From contig JANOQM010000074.1 in assembly GCA_031422295.1 (NCBI GenBank), positions 1-32,824 on the forward strand: a stretch of DNA of 32,824 bases. Direction: 5' to 3'. Positions within the stretch are counted from its first letter, which is position 1, and each line of letters begins with the position of its first letter. The notes under the pieces are model-generated. The model did not search any database. It saw only the letters and a list, made by a program, of their open reading frames with translations, and was not told the DNA's origin. The stretch is from JANOMH01 sp031422295 (GTDB lineage: Bacteria; Pseudomonadota; Alphaproteobacteria; Rhodobacterales; Rhodobacteraceae). The position numbers and the translations under genes were made by a program. This document shows positions 15,823-23,998 of this stretch, piece after piece.

Positions 15823-15879
15823 ATTTTTATACGAGGACTCGGGCGGCCCGGACCGCAGGGCTAGGCCGACCTTATGGGT

Positions 15880-16539
15880 CTAATAATCCCGCAGCGAAAC
15901 GATCCCAAAGCTGCATTGCGCCGAACAATCCGCCGCATCCTTGCCAAGGTTGGTGATATTCATCACCGATGCGGTGCCCCGGCCCTCAAAACGCACGTCA
16001 TCGCATTCGAAATCATTCGGATAGGGTCCGGTGTCATCGCCGAAATCAATGGCGGAACATTGGGTTGCGGCCACCGATGCGGCCTCGGCCCATAATGAAA
16101 TCGACCCTGCATCAAACGCAGCACGGCAGTCAGTGGCGTCATGGCCAACAAATTGCCAGCCCAGATCGGATGCCATCGCGCCACCATAGAACCGCCGGTC
16201 ATCGCATTCGCCATCTTTCGGCCAATCGCCCGCATCGTCACCAAAGTTGATGGCGGCAGGGATCGGCTCAAGCGACGTCGCCAGCGGCGCCGGGGCAGCC
16301 TCACCGCCAATCAGCGCGATGGTTCCGGCGTCAAAAGCGGCCTTGCAATCTGTTGCATCGCCCAGAATATCGGCGTCGAGCAAGGTCGTGGCGGCCATGC
16401 CTGCGCCACTGAACCGGGGATCATCGCATTCCCCGTCATTGGCCCATTGGCTGGTATCAGCGCCGAAATCTACGGTTTGGGCAAACGCCGGAGCGACAGA
16501 AAGCGCAAGCATAGCAAAGGCATAGGTAAAAATTCGCAT
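15880..16539 (-). CDS. Secreted protein with three tandem ECDD repeats
   Basis: This 219-residue protein has a clear signal peptide: MRIFTYAFAMLALSVAPAFA, cleaved after residue 20 (AFA-Q). The rest is three copies of one module beginning at about residues 24, 98 and 165. Each has the pattern [DN]FG-x-D-[TA]-[SG]-x-[WY]-x-[NK]-D-x-ECDD-x-RF (Cys 38, 112, 179), then D-A-[TA]-DC (Cys 65, 138, 205) and, in repeats 1 and 2, [KR]AAFDAG. The acidic ECDD core suggests metal, perhaps calcium, binding, and the two cysteines per module suggest a disulfide. I recall similar single modules in other alphaproteobacterial exported proteins, but no function is known to me. Repeat 3 is more divergent and has two extra cysteines (161 and 209). 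Confidence 0.8.
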   Translation of the reverse strand: MRIFTYAFAMLALSVAPAFAQTVDFGADTSQWANDGECDDPRFSGAGMAATTLLDADILGDATDCKAAFDAGTIALIGGEAAPAPLATSLEPIPAAINFGDDAGDWPKDGECDDRRFYGGAMASDLGWQFVGHDATDCRAAFDAGSISLWAEAASVAATQCSAIDFGDDTGPYPNDFECDDVRFEGRGTASVMNITNLGKDAADCSAQCSFGIVSLRDY

Positions 16540-16658
16540 AGGTCAGGCTCCTGTATAAATGTGTCCAGATCATGCCTGTTCAGACTGAATTTTGCAATCA
16601 CGCAATTTGTGCAGATTTATGTGGCCTGCTGATCAGGCCCTTAATTATCAAGGCCACG

Positions 16659-16695
16659 GAAAAACCGGGCGGACGGGTCAGATGAGCCGCCCGCC
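16659..16695 (-). terminator. Rho-independent terminator of ald
   Basis: On the minus strand, CGGGCGG and CCGCCCG form a 7-bp stem (16687-16693 with 16666-16672) around a 14-base loop. GGTTTTTCC follows. It starts a few bases after the alanine dehydrogenase stop. Confidence 0.75.
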
Positions 16696-16701
16696 GGGGT
16701 C

Positions 16702-17820
16702 TTACATCGTCAGGGCGGCTGCAGGGTCGATCGTGTTCAGTCCCAGCGCCGCACCGACGGCCGCATAGGTCAGCTGGCCCGCATGCACGTTCAGACCGCG
16801 CAGCAGATGGATGTCGTCAGCGCAAGCCGCTTTCCAACCCTTGTCGGCCAAAGCCAGAATAAACGGCAGGGTCGCATTGCCCAAGGCAAGGGTCGAGGTT
16901 CTGGCCACCGCGCCGGGCATGTTGGCGACACAATAATGCATGATCCCGTCAACCTCATAAATCGGGTCCTGATGGGTGGTCGCATGGCTGGTCTCAAAAC
17001 AACCGCCCTGATCGATGGCCACGTCAACCAGTGCAGCGCCCGGTTTCAGTTCGGCCAGTTGGGCGCGTGAAATCAGCTTGGGCGCCGCAGCCCCGGGGAT
17101 CAGCACCGCGCCGATGATCATGTCGGCCTGACGGGCGAGGTCAATCGTATTACCTGCATTGGCATAACCGTTCTTGAACGTGCCGCCAAACACATCATCC
17201 AGATAGCGCAGCCGGTTGATCGACCGGTCCAGCACGGTCACATCCGCGCCCATGCCTGCGGCGATCTTGGCCGCATGGGTGCCGACCACGCCACCGCCAA
17301 TGACCAACACCCGGGCCGGGGCGACGCCGGGCACACCACCCAGCAACACACCGCGCCCGCCATTGGCCTTTTGCAGGGTCCATGCGCCCACTTGCGGAGC
17401 GAGCCGACCTGCCACTTCGGACATCGGCGCAAGCAGCGGCAGGCCGCCCCGGTCATCGGTCACGGTTTCATAGGCAATACAGGTGGCACCCGAGGCGATC
17501 AGATCATGGGTCTGTTCCGGATCGGGGGCCAGATGCAGATAGGTGAACAGGACCTGACCGGCGCGGAGCATCTTGCGTTCGGCGGGTTGCGGTTCCTTGA
17601 CCTTGACGATCATGTCGGCCACCGCGAACACCTCGGCGGCGGTGCCGACAATATGGGCCCCGGCGGCGCTGTAATCTGCATCGCTGAACCCTGCACCGGT
17701 CCCGGCATTGGCCTCAACCGTGACCTTATGGCCATGGGCCACAGCCTCGCGCGCGGCGTTGGGGGTGAGGCCGACGCGGTATTCCTGCGGCTTGATCTCT
17801 TTTGGGCAACCGATATGCAT
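16702..17820 (-). CDS. ald: Alanine dehydrogenase
   Basis: This is a 372-residue NAD-dependent enzyme that interconverts L-alanine with pyruvate plus ammonium, cytoplasmic and usually hexameric. The start MHIGCPKEIKPQEYRVGLTP is diagnostic. The catalytic and substrate residues known from Bacillus and Mycobacterium Ald fall at the same numbers: Arg15, Lys75 (VKVKEP), His96 (TYLHLA) and Asp270 (VDVAIDQGG). The Rossmann motif is GGGVVG at 175-180. AGGAGA about 8 bases before ATG 17820 fixes the start. It is divergent from an Lrp/AsnC regulator, the usual arrangement for alanine-induced ald, and ends at a terminator. Confidence 0.97.
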   Translation of the reverse strand: MHIGCPKEIKPQEYRVGLTPNAAREAVAHGHKVTVEANAGTGAGFSDADYSAAGAHIVGTAAEVFAVADMIVKVKEPQPAERKMLRAGQVLFTYLHLAPDPEQTHDLIASGATCIAYETVTDDRGGLPLLAPMSEVAGRLAPQVGAWTLQKANGGRGVLLGGVPGVAPARVLVIGGGVVGTHAAKIAAGMGADVTVLDRSINRLRYLDDVFGGTFKNGYANAGNTIDLARQADMIIGAVLIPGAAAPKLISRAQLAELKPGAALVDVAIDQGGCFETSHATTHQDPIYEVDGIMHYCVANMPGAVARTSTLALGNATLPFILALADKGWKAACADDIHLLRGLNVHAGQLTYAAVGAALGLNTIDPAAALTM

Positions 17821-17899
17821 GGCTCTCTCCTGTTTGGTTGCGGGCAATATCGGCCAACGCGGGCGCAATTGCTTGGGGATTTGTCCTTGCCAGATGCCC

Positions 17900-17916
17900 A
17901 ATTTTCGAAGAAAATT
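17900..17916. promoter_or_regulatory. Palindrome between ald and the Lrp-type gene, probable operator
   Basis: AATTTTC-GAA-GAAAATT is a perfect 7-bp inverted repeat with a 3-base centre, placed 80 bases from ald and 39 bases from the regulator start. It is AT-rich in a GC-rich region and has the size and symmetry of Lrp/AsnC sites. Binding is inferred from position and symmetry only. Confidence 0.6.
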
Positions 17917-17954
17917 GCGTCTATCAAATATTTCATCGAAGGATTTCGCGTCAT

Positions 17955-18413
17955 ATGGAGTTGGATAGCATTGACCGGCGCATCCTTGAGGCGCTGCAAA
18001 AAAGCGGGCGCATGTCAAATGCCGACCTGTCAGAACACATAAACCTGTCGCCTTCGGCCTGTCACCGCCGGGTCCAACGGCTGGAAAAAGATGGGGTGAT
18101 CCGCGATTATGTGGCCCTGCTGAACCCACGCAAGATCGGGCGGCAAACGACTGTGTTTGTGGAAATTACCTTAAGCGGCCAAGCCGACGAAGTGCTGGAT
18201 GCGTTTGAAAAGGCGGTAGCAAAGGTGCCCGATGTGCTGGAATGCCATCTGATGGCGGGATCGGCCGATTACCTGCTGAAAGTGGTCGCACTGGATACCG
18301 AAGATTTCGCCCGTATCCACCGAAAATCATTGGCGACATTGCCGGGTGTGGCACAAATGCAGTCGTCATTCGCCTTGCGCACGGTGCGGCAGACAACGGC
18401 GCTGCCGGTCTGA
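17955..18413 (+). CDS. Lrp/AsnC-family transcriptional regulator
   Basis: This is a 152-residue regulator with an N-terminal winged helix-turn-helix (about 1-55: LDSIDRRILEALQKSGRMSN, then LSEHINLSPSACHRRVQRLE) and a C-terminal RAM/AsnC ligand-binding domain (about 65-145, with DVLECHLMAGSADYLLKVVA). ATG 17955 gives the normal family start, MELDSIDRRIL; a longer frame back to 17802 is not plausible. It is divergent from ald with 134 bp between start codons. In other bacteria a neighbouring Lrp-type protein (AldR) activates ald in response to alanine, and that role is inferred here. The gene converges on the GGDEF-EAL gene. Confidence 0.93.
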   Translation: MELDSIDRRILEALQKSGRMSNADLSEHINLSPSACHRRVQRLEKDGVIRDYVALLNPRKIGRQTTVFVEITLSGQADEVLDAFEKAVAKVPDVLECHLMAGSADYLLKVVALDTEDFARIHRKSLATLPGVAQMQSSFALRTVRQTTALPV

Positions 18414-18442
18414 CAGCGGCGCACGAGGTCGTGCCGGCCCGG

Positions 18443-21400
18443 TCAAACTAATGGCGGCCTCCGGGTTTTCAGCCATTCAGCCATCGGTATCGGGCGGCCA
18501 ATCAAATGGCCTTGGGCAAAATCGACGCCCAGAGCCTGAACGGCTGCAAGCACAGATTCCTGATCAATAAACCCTGCCAAAGTCGGGATTCCCGCCAATT
18601 GCGCCATTGCAACAAAGCAGCGCAACGTCACATCGCTCATCGGGTCGGACGGCAGATCGCGTAGAAACTGATTGTCGATTTTCAGACTGTCAACCTTTAG
18701 GGCCTGCAGGTAGCCAAACGAAGATACACCTGCCCCGAAATCCTCGAGTGCGACGCGGACGCCGATATCATGCATCAGTTTGATAAAGCGGGTGGCGTCA
18801 GCGAAATGGGCGACCGCCGCAGTTTCCGAAATGTCAAACGACAGGCGGGTGCAAATGTCAGGCCCGGCCGCGCGCAGCATTGCGGCCACTTGCCGGTGAA
18901 ACCCACGGTCGCCGATGGACCGGCCCGACAGGTTAACGCTGATGGTGTGGATCGCCGTCAGATCGGGTAAACTGGCCAGCGCTGCAATGGTCTGACCCAG
19001 CACCATCAGGTCGATTTCAGTGGCCAGATTGAATCGCTCGGCCGCGGGCATGAACACGCCGGGCAGGATAAAACTGCCGTCAGGCGACATCAGCCGCAAC
19101 AAAACTTCGGCGTGAATGTCTGACGCGCCGGGGGCCAGCGGACGCACCGGCTGCATCAGCAACGCAAAGCCCGCAGTGTCCAGCGCCTGCCGCAAACGGT
19201 CTGCCCAGTTGACTTCGCCCTGACGCAAGTTCAGCGCCGCATCGGCGCGGCTGGCGACATGCACGCGGTTCCTACCGGAGGCCTTGGCCACGGCACAGGC
19301 ACGGTCGGCGGCCTGCACCAGTGCGGCCACCGACAGCCAGCTGCCATTCGTTGCCGCCAGACCAATGCTCGCCCCAAGTTTATATTGCCGCCCGTCATGC
19401 ACATAGCGGTAATATTTCATCTGGTCGCAGATCGATTGGGCAATCTGGGTCGCGTCCGCAATGGTGCAATTTTCCAGAATAATCCCAAACTCATCGCCCC
19501 CGACCCGCGCGAGCAAATCCTGTTCCCGGATGGATTGCGACAAGATGGTCGTGACCTGCTGCAACACGACATCACCGGCGGCATGGCCACATCCGTCGTT
19601 GACCAGTTTGAACTGATCCAGATCCAGAAACATGACCGCGTGCTGACCATGCTGGCCCGGACCATCCGCCAAAAGCTGTTCAATACGCGCCTCAAAAACC
19701 ACCCGATTCTTGACGCCGGTCAAATGGTCATGCGTGGCGCGCCATGTCATCTGGCCGCTGTGCAGGCGTTCCTTAGTCACATCATGAAACACCAGCACAG
19801 CCCCATGGATCAACCCTGTATCGTCCTTGATCGGGGCGGCGGTTTCGGCAATGCCAAAATGGGTGCCATCGCGGGATAGCAGAATTGCATCCACATTCGG
19901 CGTCGTGGCGCGCTGCAACCGCAGGCAGACATTGACCGGACATTCCTCGGGCAGCAGCGACGTTTCGCGCAGCATCTGAAACACCTGATCAATCGGCTGG
20001 CCAATAGCCTCGTCATTAATCCAGCCGGTCAACCTTTCGGCCAAAGGGTTTAGCCAGGTCACCTGCCCGGCGGCGTTCGTGGTGATCACGCCATCCCCGA
20101 TTGATCGCAATGTGATCCGCAGCAGTTCGGATTGCGCGGCAAGTTCCGCAGCCATCTGGCGCGTTGCCGTCACATCCCAGTTGATCCCGATCAGAAAGTT
20201 GTTCCCGGGGCCAGATAGTTCCGCCATAGCCCGGATTTTACGTTCGGTTCCATCCGGCAGAATGATCCTGAATTCGCTGTTGAATTGTTCGCCAACGGCC
20301 AACGAGGTGTTCACTTCTGCCTCGACCCGGACCTGATCATCCGGATGCTGGGCTGCGTCCCACAGGGTCAAAGGATCGGCGCGCTGTCCGGCTTGCGCCC
20401 CAAACAGGTCATACATGCGGTCATCCCAATGCAGCACACCCGTATCCCGGTTCAGTTCCCACACCCCGATACCACCGCTGGCGGTGGCCAATGCAATGCG
20501 GTGCAGGTCCGCTTCGATCTGGTTCTGGCGGATCACCCGGTCATTGATATCCTGAAACGCCCCGTACAGCCGGACCGGCCGGCCATTGGCCCAATCCACT
20601 GCCCCAACGGCCCGGACCCAGGTCCGGGTGTCATCCGCCCGGTCCAGTTGCAATTCCAGATCCCATGGTGTGCCGTCCTTCAGGCCCTTTTCAACCGCAG
20701 AACGGATTAACGGGCGCGAGGCGGGCGCATAAAAATCGATGGCCTGTTCCAAAACGGGCACGTAACCCGGTTCCAGCCCATGGATGCGGCAGGTTTGGTC
20801 AGTCCAGGTCAGCCGATTGGTCAAAAGATCCAGTTCCCAGCCACCAACTGCCGCAATCTCGCCGGTCTGGGCCAAAAGCGCCTCGCTGCGGCGCAACGCC
20901 TGTTCGCGGGCTTTCTGGTCAGAAATATCAAACTGCACCGCCGTCACCTTATCGGCCTTGCCATCGGCGGTATAGCTGGCCACCCGGCCCCGGACCATCA
21001 GCCAAACCCAATGCCCGTCCAAATGGCGCTTGCGGATCTGAAATTCAAAGGGCTGCGACGGGTCCGCGAAATGGTCATCCAGTGCCTTGATGACAACCGG
21101 GCGGTCATCGGGATGGACGGTTTCCATCTGGCCCGCATAAGTATGATGGGCGGGGTCCAACGCCTGATGGCCCGTCATTTTTGCCCAGCTGGCATTACCG
21201 ATGACAGCACCTGTCTGCACGTTCCAATCAATAAAAGCAGCGCCGGTTGCGTCCAGCAGGCCCGCCAGTCGTGCGCTTTCGCTGGTCAACAATAGTTTCG
21301 TGGCGCGAAGTTCGGTGATATCCTGCACCGACCCGACATAGCCTTGAATTGCCTCGTCCGGGCCCAGAATGACCCGCGCCACGGACCGGACGATCCGCAC

Positions 21401-21718
21401 CTCGCCGGACGGTAAATGCACCCGGTATTCAAATTCAAACGGACCAGCAGTTTGATGCCCCTGATGCCATTTCTCGGTGGCGCGGTCGCGGTCTTGCGGG
21501 TGAACCGCTTGCAACCAGCCAAGCCCCATTGCCTGCGCCCCGGCGATCTGATGCAGGGTCTGCCAATACGGGTTGAAATAGGTGCAAAGCCCTGCAGCAT
21601 CACTGGACCAAAGTCCGATAGCTGCAAATTCCGACAACAACTGGAAATTGGCGGTGTCCTGTGCCGCTTGGGGTGCAACCTGCCAACTGGAAATGACGGT
21701 GCCTTCGATCGCTGACAT
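18443..21718 (-). CDS. Five-PAS GGDEF-EAL protein with degenerate EAL domain
   Basis: This is a 1091-residue cytoplasmic signalling protein for cyclic di-GMP with no membrane segment. Five PAS/PAC sensor modules lie at about 23-138, 145-272, 278-396, 400-522 and 528-652. A GGDEF domain (about 660-815) has an intact RVGGDEF active site (740-744) and the inhibitory I-site RxxD at 731-734, so diguanylate cyclase activity is likely. The EAL domain (about 840-1085) is altered. EAL is EVL (Glu871), Asn929, Glu965, Lys1013 and Gln1069 are kept, but the metal-binding DDFG is EDFG (992-995), and the AExVE motif reads AGFID, with Gly1049 replacing the conserved Glu. Phosphodiesterase activity is therefore doubtful. 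The ligands of the PAS modules are unknown. Confidence 0.93.
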   Translation of the reverse strand: MSAIEGTVISSWQVAPQAAQDTANFQLLSEFAAIGLWSSDAAGLCTYFNPYWQTLHQIAGAQAMGLGWLQAVHPQDRDRATEKWHQGHQTAGPFEFEYRVHLPSGEVRIVRSVARVILGPDEAIQGYVGSVQDITELRATKLLLTSESARLAGLLDATGAAFIDWNVQTGAVIGNASWAKMTGHQALDPAHHTYAGQMETVHPDDRPVVIKALDDHFADPSQPFEFQIRKRHLDGHWVWLMVRGRVASYTADGKADKVTAVQFDISDQKAREQALRRSEALLAQTGEIAAVGGWELDLLTNRLTWTDQTCRIHGLEPGYVPVLEQAIDFYAPASRPLIRSAVEKGLKDGTPWDLELQLDRADDTRTWVRAVGAVDWANGRPVRLYGAFQDINDRVIRQNQIEADLHRIALATASGGIGVWELNRDTGVLHWDDRMYDLFGAQAGQRADPLTLWDAAQHPDDQVRVEAEVNTSLAVGEQFNSEFRIILPDGTERKIRAMAELSGPGNNFLIGINWDVTATRQMAAELAAQSELLRITLRSIGDGVITTNAAGQVTWLNPLAERLTGWINDEAIGQPIDQVFQMLRETSLLPEECPVNVCLRLQRATTPNVDAILLSRDGTHFGIAETAAPIKDDTGLIHGAVLVFHDVTKERLHSGQMTWRATHDHLTGVKNRVVFEARIEQLLADGPGQHGQHAVMFLDLDQFKLVNDGCGHAAGDVVLQQVTTILSQSIREQDLLARVGGDEFGIILENCTIADATQIAQSICDQMKYYRYVHDGRQYKLGASIGLAATNGSWLSVAALVQAADRACAVAKASGRNRVHVASRADAALNLRQGEVNWADRLRQALDTAGFALLMQPVRPLAPGASDIHAEVLLRLMSPDGSFILPGVFMPAAERFNLATEIDLMVLGQTIAALASLPDLTAIHTISVNLSGRSIGDRGFHRQVAAMLRAAGPDICTRLSFDISETAAVAHFADATRFIKLMHDIGVRVALEDFGAGVSSFGYLQALKVDSLKIDNQFLRDLPSDPMSDVTLRCFVAMAQLAGIPTLAGFIDQESVLAAVQALGVDFAQGHLIGRPIPMAEWLKTRRPPLV

Positions 21719-21924
21719 AACAAAGCCTCGGGTTCATGCTGACCCAAAGGGGGTGCACGTGCAGATACAAACGCTGGTGGCGACCCACATCGCCATGACA
21801 GTTAGGTAAAGAATAGTTGTTAACGAAGAATTAATATCCGCCGCAAAGGCAGCCGCGAAACGCCCCGCGTCTGTGCAGTTATCGGCCGGGAACGACCCGT
21901 CCGACACGTGTTCAACGCGCTTTA

Positions 21925-23004
21925 TCAGTCGCGGTCCCAAGAGGCAGCCAGCCCGGCAATCCGCGTTGTCAGGTCATTCCCCTGCGCCGCGACCACTGCA
22001 TTGTCAGATGCGACGCCGGGCACAATTTCGACCGGCACACCCGCCGCGCGTGCGGCGTCCGCCTCGGGTGATGAACGCCCAGAAATCGCAACATCACCAG
22101 ATTTCAGGCGCAGCACGCGCCGCCCCTTGGCCGCCTCTGACACGATCAGGGCGCAGATGCGTTCAGGCGGCCAATCCGTTGCGCCAGCGACATTGCCAAC
22201 GCAAACCCGGTCGGCATCGCGCCGGGCCAGTTCCAGCATATCAGGGTCCACCAACCGGTCGTAAAACACGATATCCGCCTCTTGCAGGCGTTCAACTGCG
22301 CGCAAAGTCAGTAAATCCCGCGCGCCGGGGCCAGCCCCCACCAGCGTGATCCGGCCTTCGGGGGCATCACTGATCCCATGTGCGGCAATAGCGGATTTAA
22401 GCATCCGTGCCGCCTCACGCGCGGCCCCGCGTTTATGCGTGGCCCAGGCCGCCCCATTGAACACCCAACTCCAGAATGCCCGACGTTTCTCGCGCGGGAT
22501 TTGCGCCGCGACAGCGGTGCGGAGCCGCCCGGCCAGTGCCGCGTAGGACCCCAGCGCCGGATCCAGCAGCTGTTCGACCTGCGTCTTGATCGCGCGGGCC
22601 AGCACCGGGGCGGCCCCTTCGGTGCCGATGGCGACAATCACCGGGTCGCGGTCGACGATGGACGGCGTGGTCGCATCGCAAAGGCCGGGTTGATCGACCA
22701 CATTGACCAGCGCCCCGGCGACTTTGGCCAAGCTATGCAGGCAGGCATCGGCGCCGGGGCAGCCGGTGCCGATAAACACCAGCGCTGTGTTGGCAAAAGT
22801 GTCTGGCGTGACAGGCCCAGCAAAATGTCTGGCCCGGTTTTGGGCGACAAGGGCCGTCAGCTCGTCATCAAGTTCGGCCGCGACCAATACCAGTTCCGCA
22901 TCCGTTTTCAGTAGCAGCCGCGCCTTTTGGGCGGCCTGTTCCGCGCCGCCTGCAATGATCACGCGCCGCCCGGTGGTACGGATAAACATCGGGAATGATT
23001 GCAT
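21925..23004 (-). CDS. cysG: Siroheme synthase CysG, truncated methyltransferase domain
   Basis: This enzyme would make siroheme for nitrite reductase. The N-terminal part (about 1-215) is a complete precorrin-2 dehydrogenase/ferrochelatase (CysG-N). It has a Rossmann-like AGGAEQAAQKARLLL at about 18-32, NVVDQPGLCDATTPSIVDRD with the catalytic Asp, and the IGTEGAAPVLAR strand. The C-terminal SUMT domain begins at about 219 with ITLVGAGPGARDLLTLRAV and YDRLV, but the usual GGDPFIFGR is SGDVAISGR. The protein stops after PGVASDNAVVAAQGNDLTTR plus a few residues. Full-length CysG has about 457 residues; this one has 359 and lacks roughly 100 residues of the methyltransferase, with no remnant downstream. 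It is the last gene of the nitrate operon, 1 base after the TrpD2-like gene. Confidence 0.88.
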   Translation of the reverse strand: MQSFPMFIRTTGRRVIIAGGAEQAAQKARLLLKTDAELVLVAAELDDELTALVAQNRARHFAGPVTPDTFANTALVFIGTGCPGADACLHSLAKVAGALVNVVDQPGLCDATTPSIVDRDPVIVAIGTEGAAPVLARAIKTQVEQLLDPALGSYAALAGRLRTAVAAQIPREKRRAFWSWVFNGAAWATHKRGAAREAARMLKSAIAAHGISDAPEGRITLVGAGPGARDLLTLRAVERLQEADIVFYDRLVDPDMLELARRDADRVCVGNVAGATDWPPERICALIVSEAAKGRRVLRLKSGDVAISGRSSPEADAARAAGVPVEIVPGVASDNAVVAAQGNDLTTRIAGLAASWDRD

Positions 23005-23005
23005 G

Positions 23006-23998
23006 TTACCGCCTCAGGTTAGACTGACCCGAATGCCGGTCCCGCCACAAATCAGCGGCCATTGCCGCCCCATCCGCCACCCCCAGCGTGTCGAGGGCCA
23101 GTGCCGCAGTGCCCAGAACCACGGCCTTGGCAAAGGCATCGTCCAGCCGCCCGGTCCACAAGGCCACCAGCGCCGCAGGGTCAGCAGGGCCCTCTGACAG
23201 GCGGCGGGTTTCATCCAGCAGGGCGGGGGCGGTATCCTCCCATTTCTGCCCGTTGCGCAGGCCATACAGGGCCGCATCCTTGGCGGGGTGGCGTTCAAAT
23301 TCGCCGCCACCGCCTTTGATAATGGTCAGCGCGGGCTGGGCCAGCAGCGCGCCTGCATCCATCTGAATATCGCGGTATGGCGGATGAAATACGCCCTGTA
23401 CTGCGGCCCCGGCCGACCCGGGGTTCAGGACCCGCAGGCAGGTATTGATGCAGGACCGCAGCCCCAGAACCGACCGCAGTTTCAGCAGGCCGAACAGGGC
23501 AGGCGACAGGGTTTCCAGCGGCAGATAGGCAATGCCGTCGCGGGCAAGAATTTTCGCAGCATCGGCTTGTGACTCTGCAACGCGGATCTCCAACCAAGGC
23601 AAGGCCTCACGCACGGCGGCCCCGGCCTGCTGATCCGAATTCCAGCCATGCAGCAGCACCGGAAACCCGGCCCTTGCAACCAGCTGGGCCGCCAGCAGAA
23701 ACCACGGCAGCCCGCGCGTCCGGCCAGCGGCATAACTGGGCCAATCCAATGCTGGGCGCGGGCCATGCCACACCGGCAGGCTGGCGCGGGCGGCAGTGAC
23801 AAACCCGGCGATCTCATCGGCGGTTTCGCCCTTCATGCGCAGCAGCATCAGCATCGCGCCCACGGCCTCGGGGGCGGCCGCGCCAGTCAGAACGACGGTC
23901 ATCGCCGCCTGCGCCTCGTCAAAGGTCAGCGACCGGGCCCGCCCCGGCCCGCGCCCTAATATCTGGACAAATGGGGCCAGATCTGAAACGGCGGTCAC
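23006..23998 (-). CDS. TrpD2/YbiB-like glycosyltransferase-family-3 protein
   Basis: This 330-residue homologue of anthranilate phosphoribosyltransferase has the helical N-terminal domain (about 10-72, SLTFDEAQAAMTVVLTGAA and AMLMLLRMKGET) followed by the family-3 core. The PRPP-binding GTGGD of true TrpD is absent; the matching place reads YAAGRTRG (about 89-96), then GFPVLLHGWNS. It therefore belongs to the TrpD2/YbiB type, for which nucleic-acid binding, not phosphoribosyl transfer, has been reported for E. coli YbiB. It starts with GTG at 23998, overlapping the nasA stop by 3 bases, and cysG follows one base after its stop. This implies translational coupling and a link to nitrate assimilation, but the role is unknown. 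Confidence 0.8.
   Translation of the reverse strand: MTAVSDLAPFVQILGRGPGRARSLTFDEAQAAMTVVLTGAAAPEAVGAMLMLLRMKGETADEIAGFVTAARASLPVWHGPRPALDWPSYAAGRTRGLPWFLLAAQLVARAGFPVLLHGWNSDQQAGAAVREALPWLEIRVAESQADAAKILARDGIAYLPLETLSPALFGLLKLRSVLGLRSCINTCLRVLNPGSAGAAVQGVFHPPYRDIQMDAGALLAQPALTIIKGGGGEFERHPAKDAALYGLRNGQKWEDTAPALLDETRRLSEGPADPAALVALWTGRLDDAFAKAVVLGTAALALDTLGVADGAAMAADLWRDRHSGQSNLRR

Noticed and set aside
16621..16657. Possible riboswitch or attenuator upstream of the ECDD-repeat gene
   Set aside because: Only short nested stems are seen; there is no conserved core of a known riboswitch and no terminator to control, so it is kept only as a low-interest observation.
17275..18042. 255-codon plus-strand frame opposite ald
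   Set aside because: It runs antisense through ald and into the start of the Lrp-type gene in a different frame; it has no family match.
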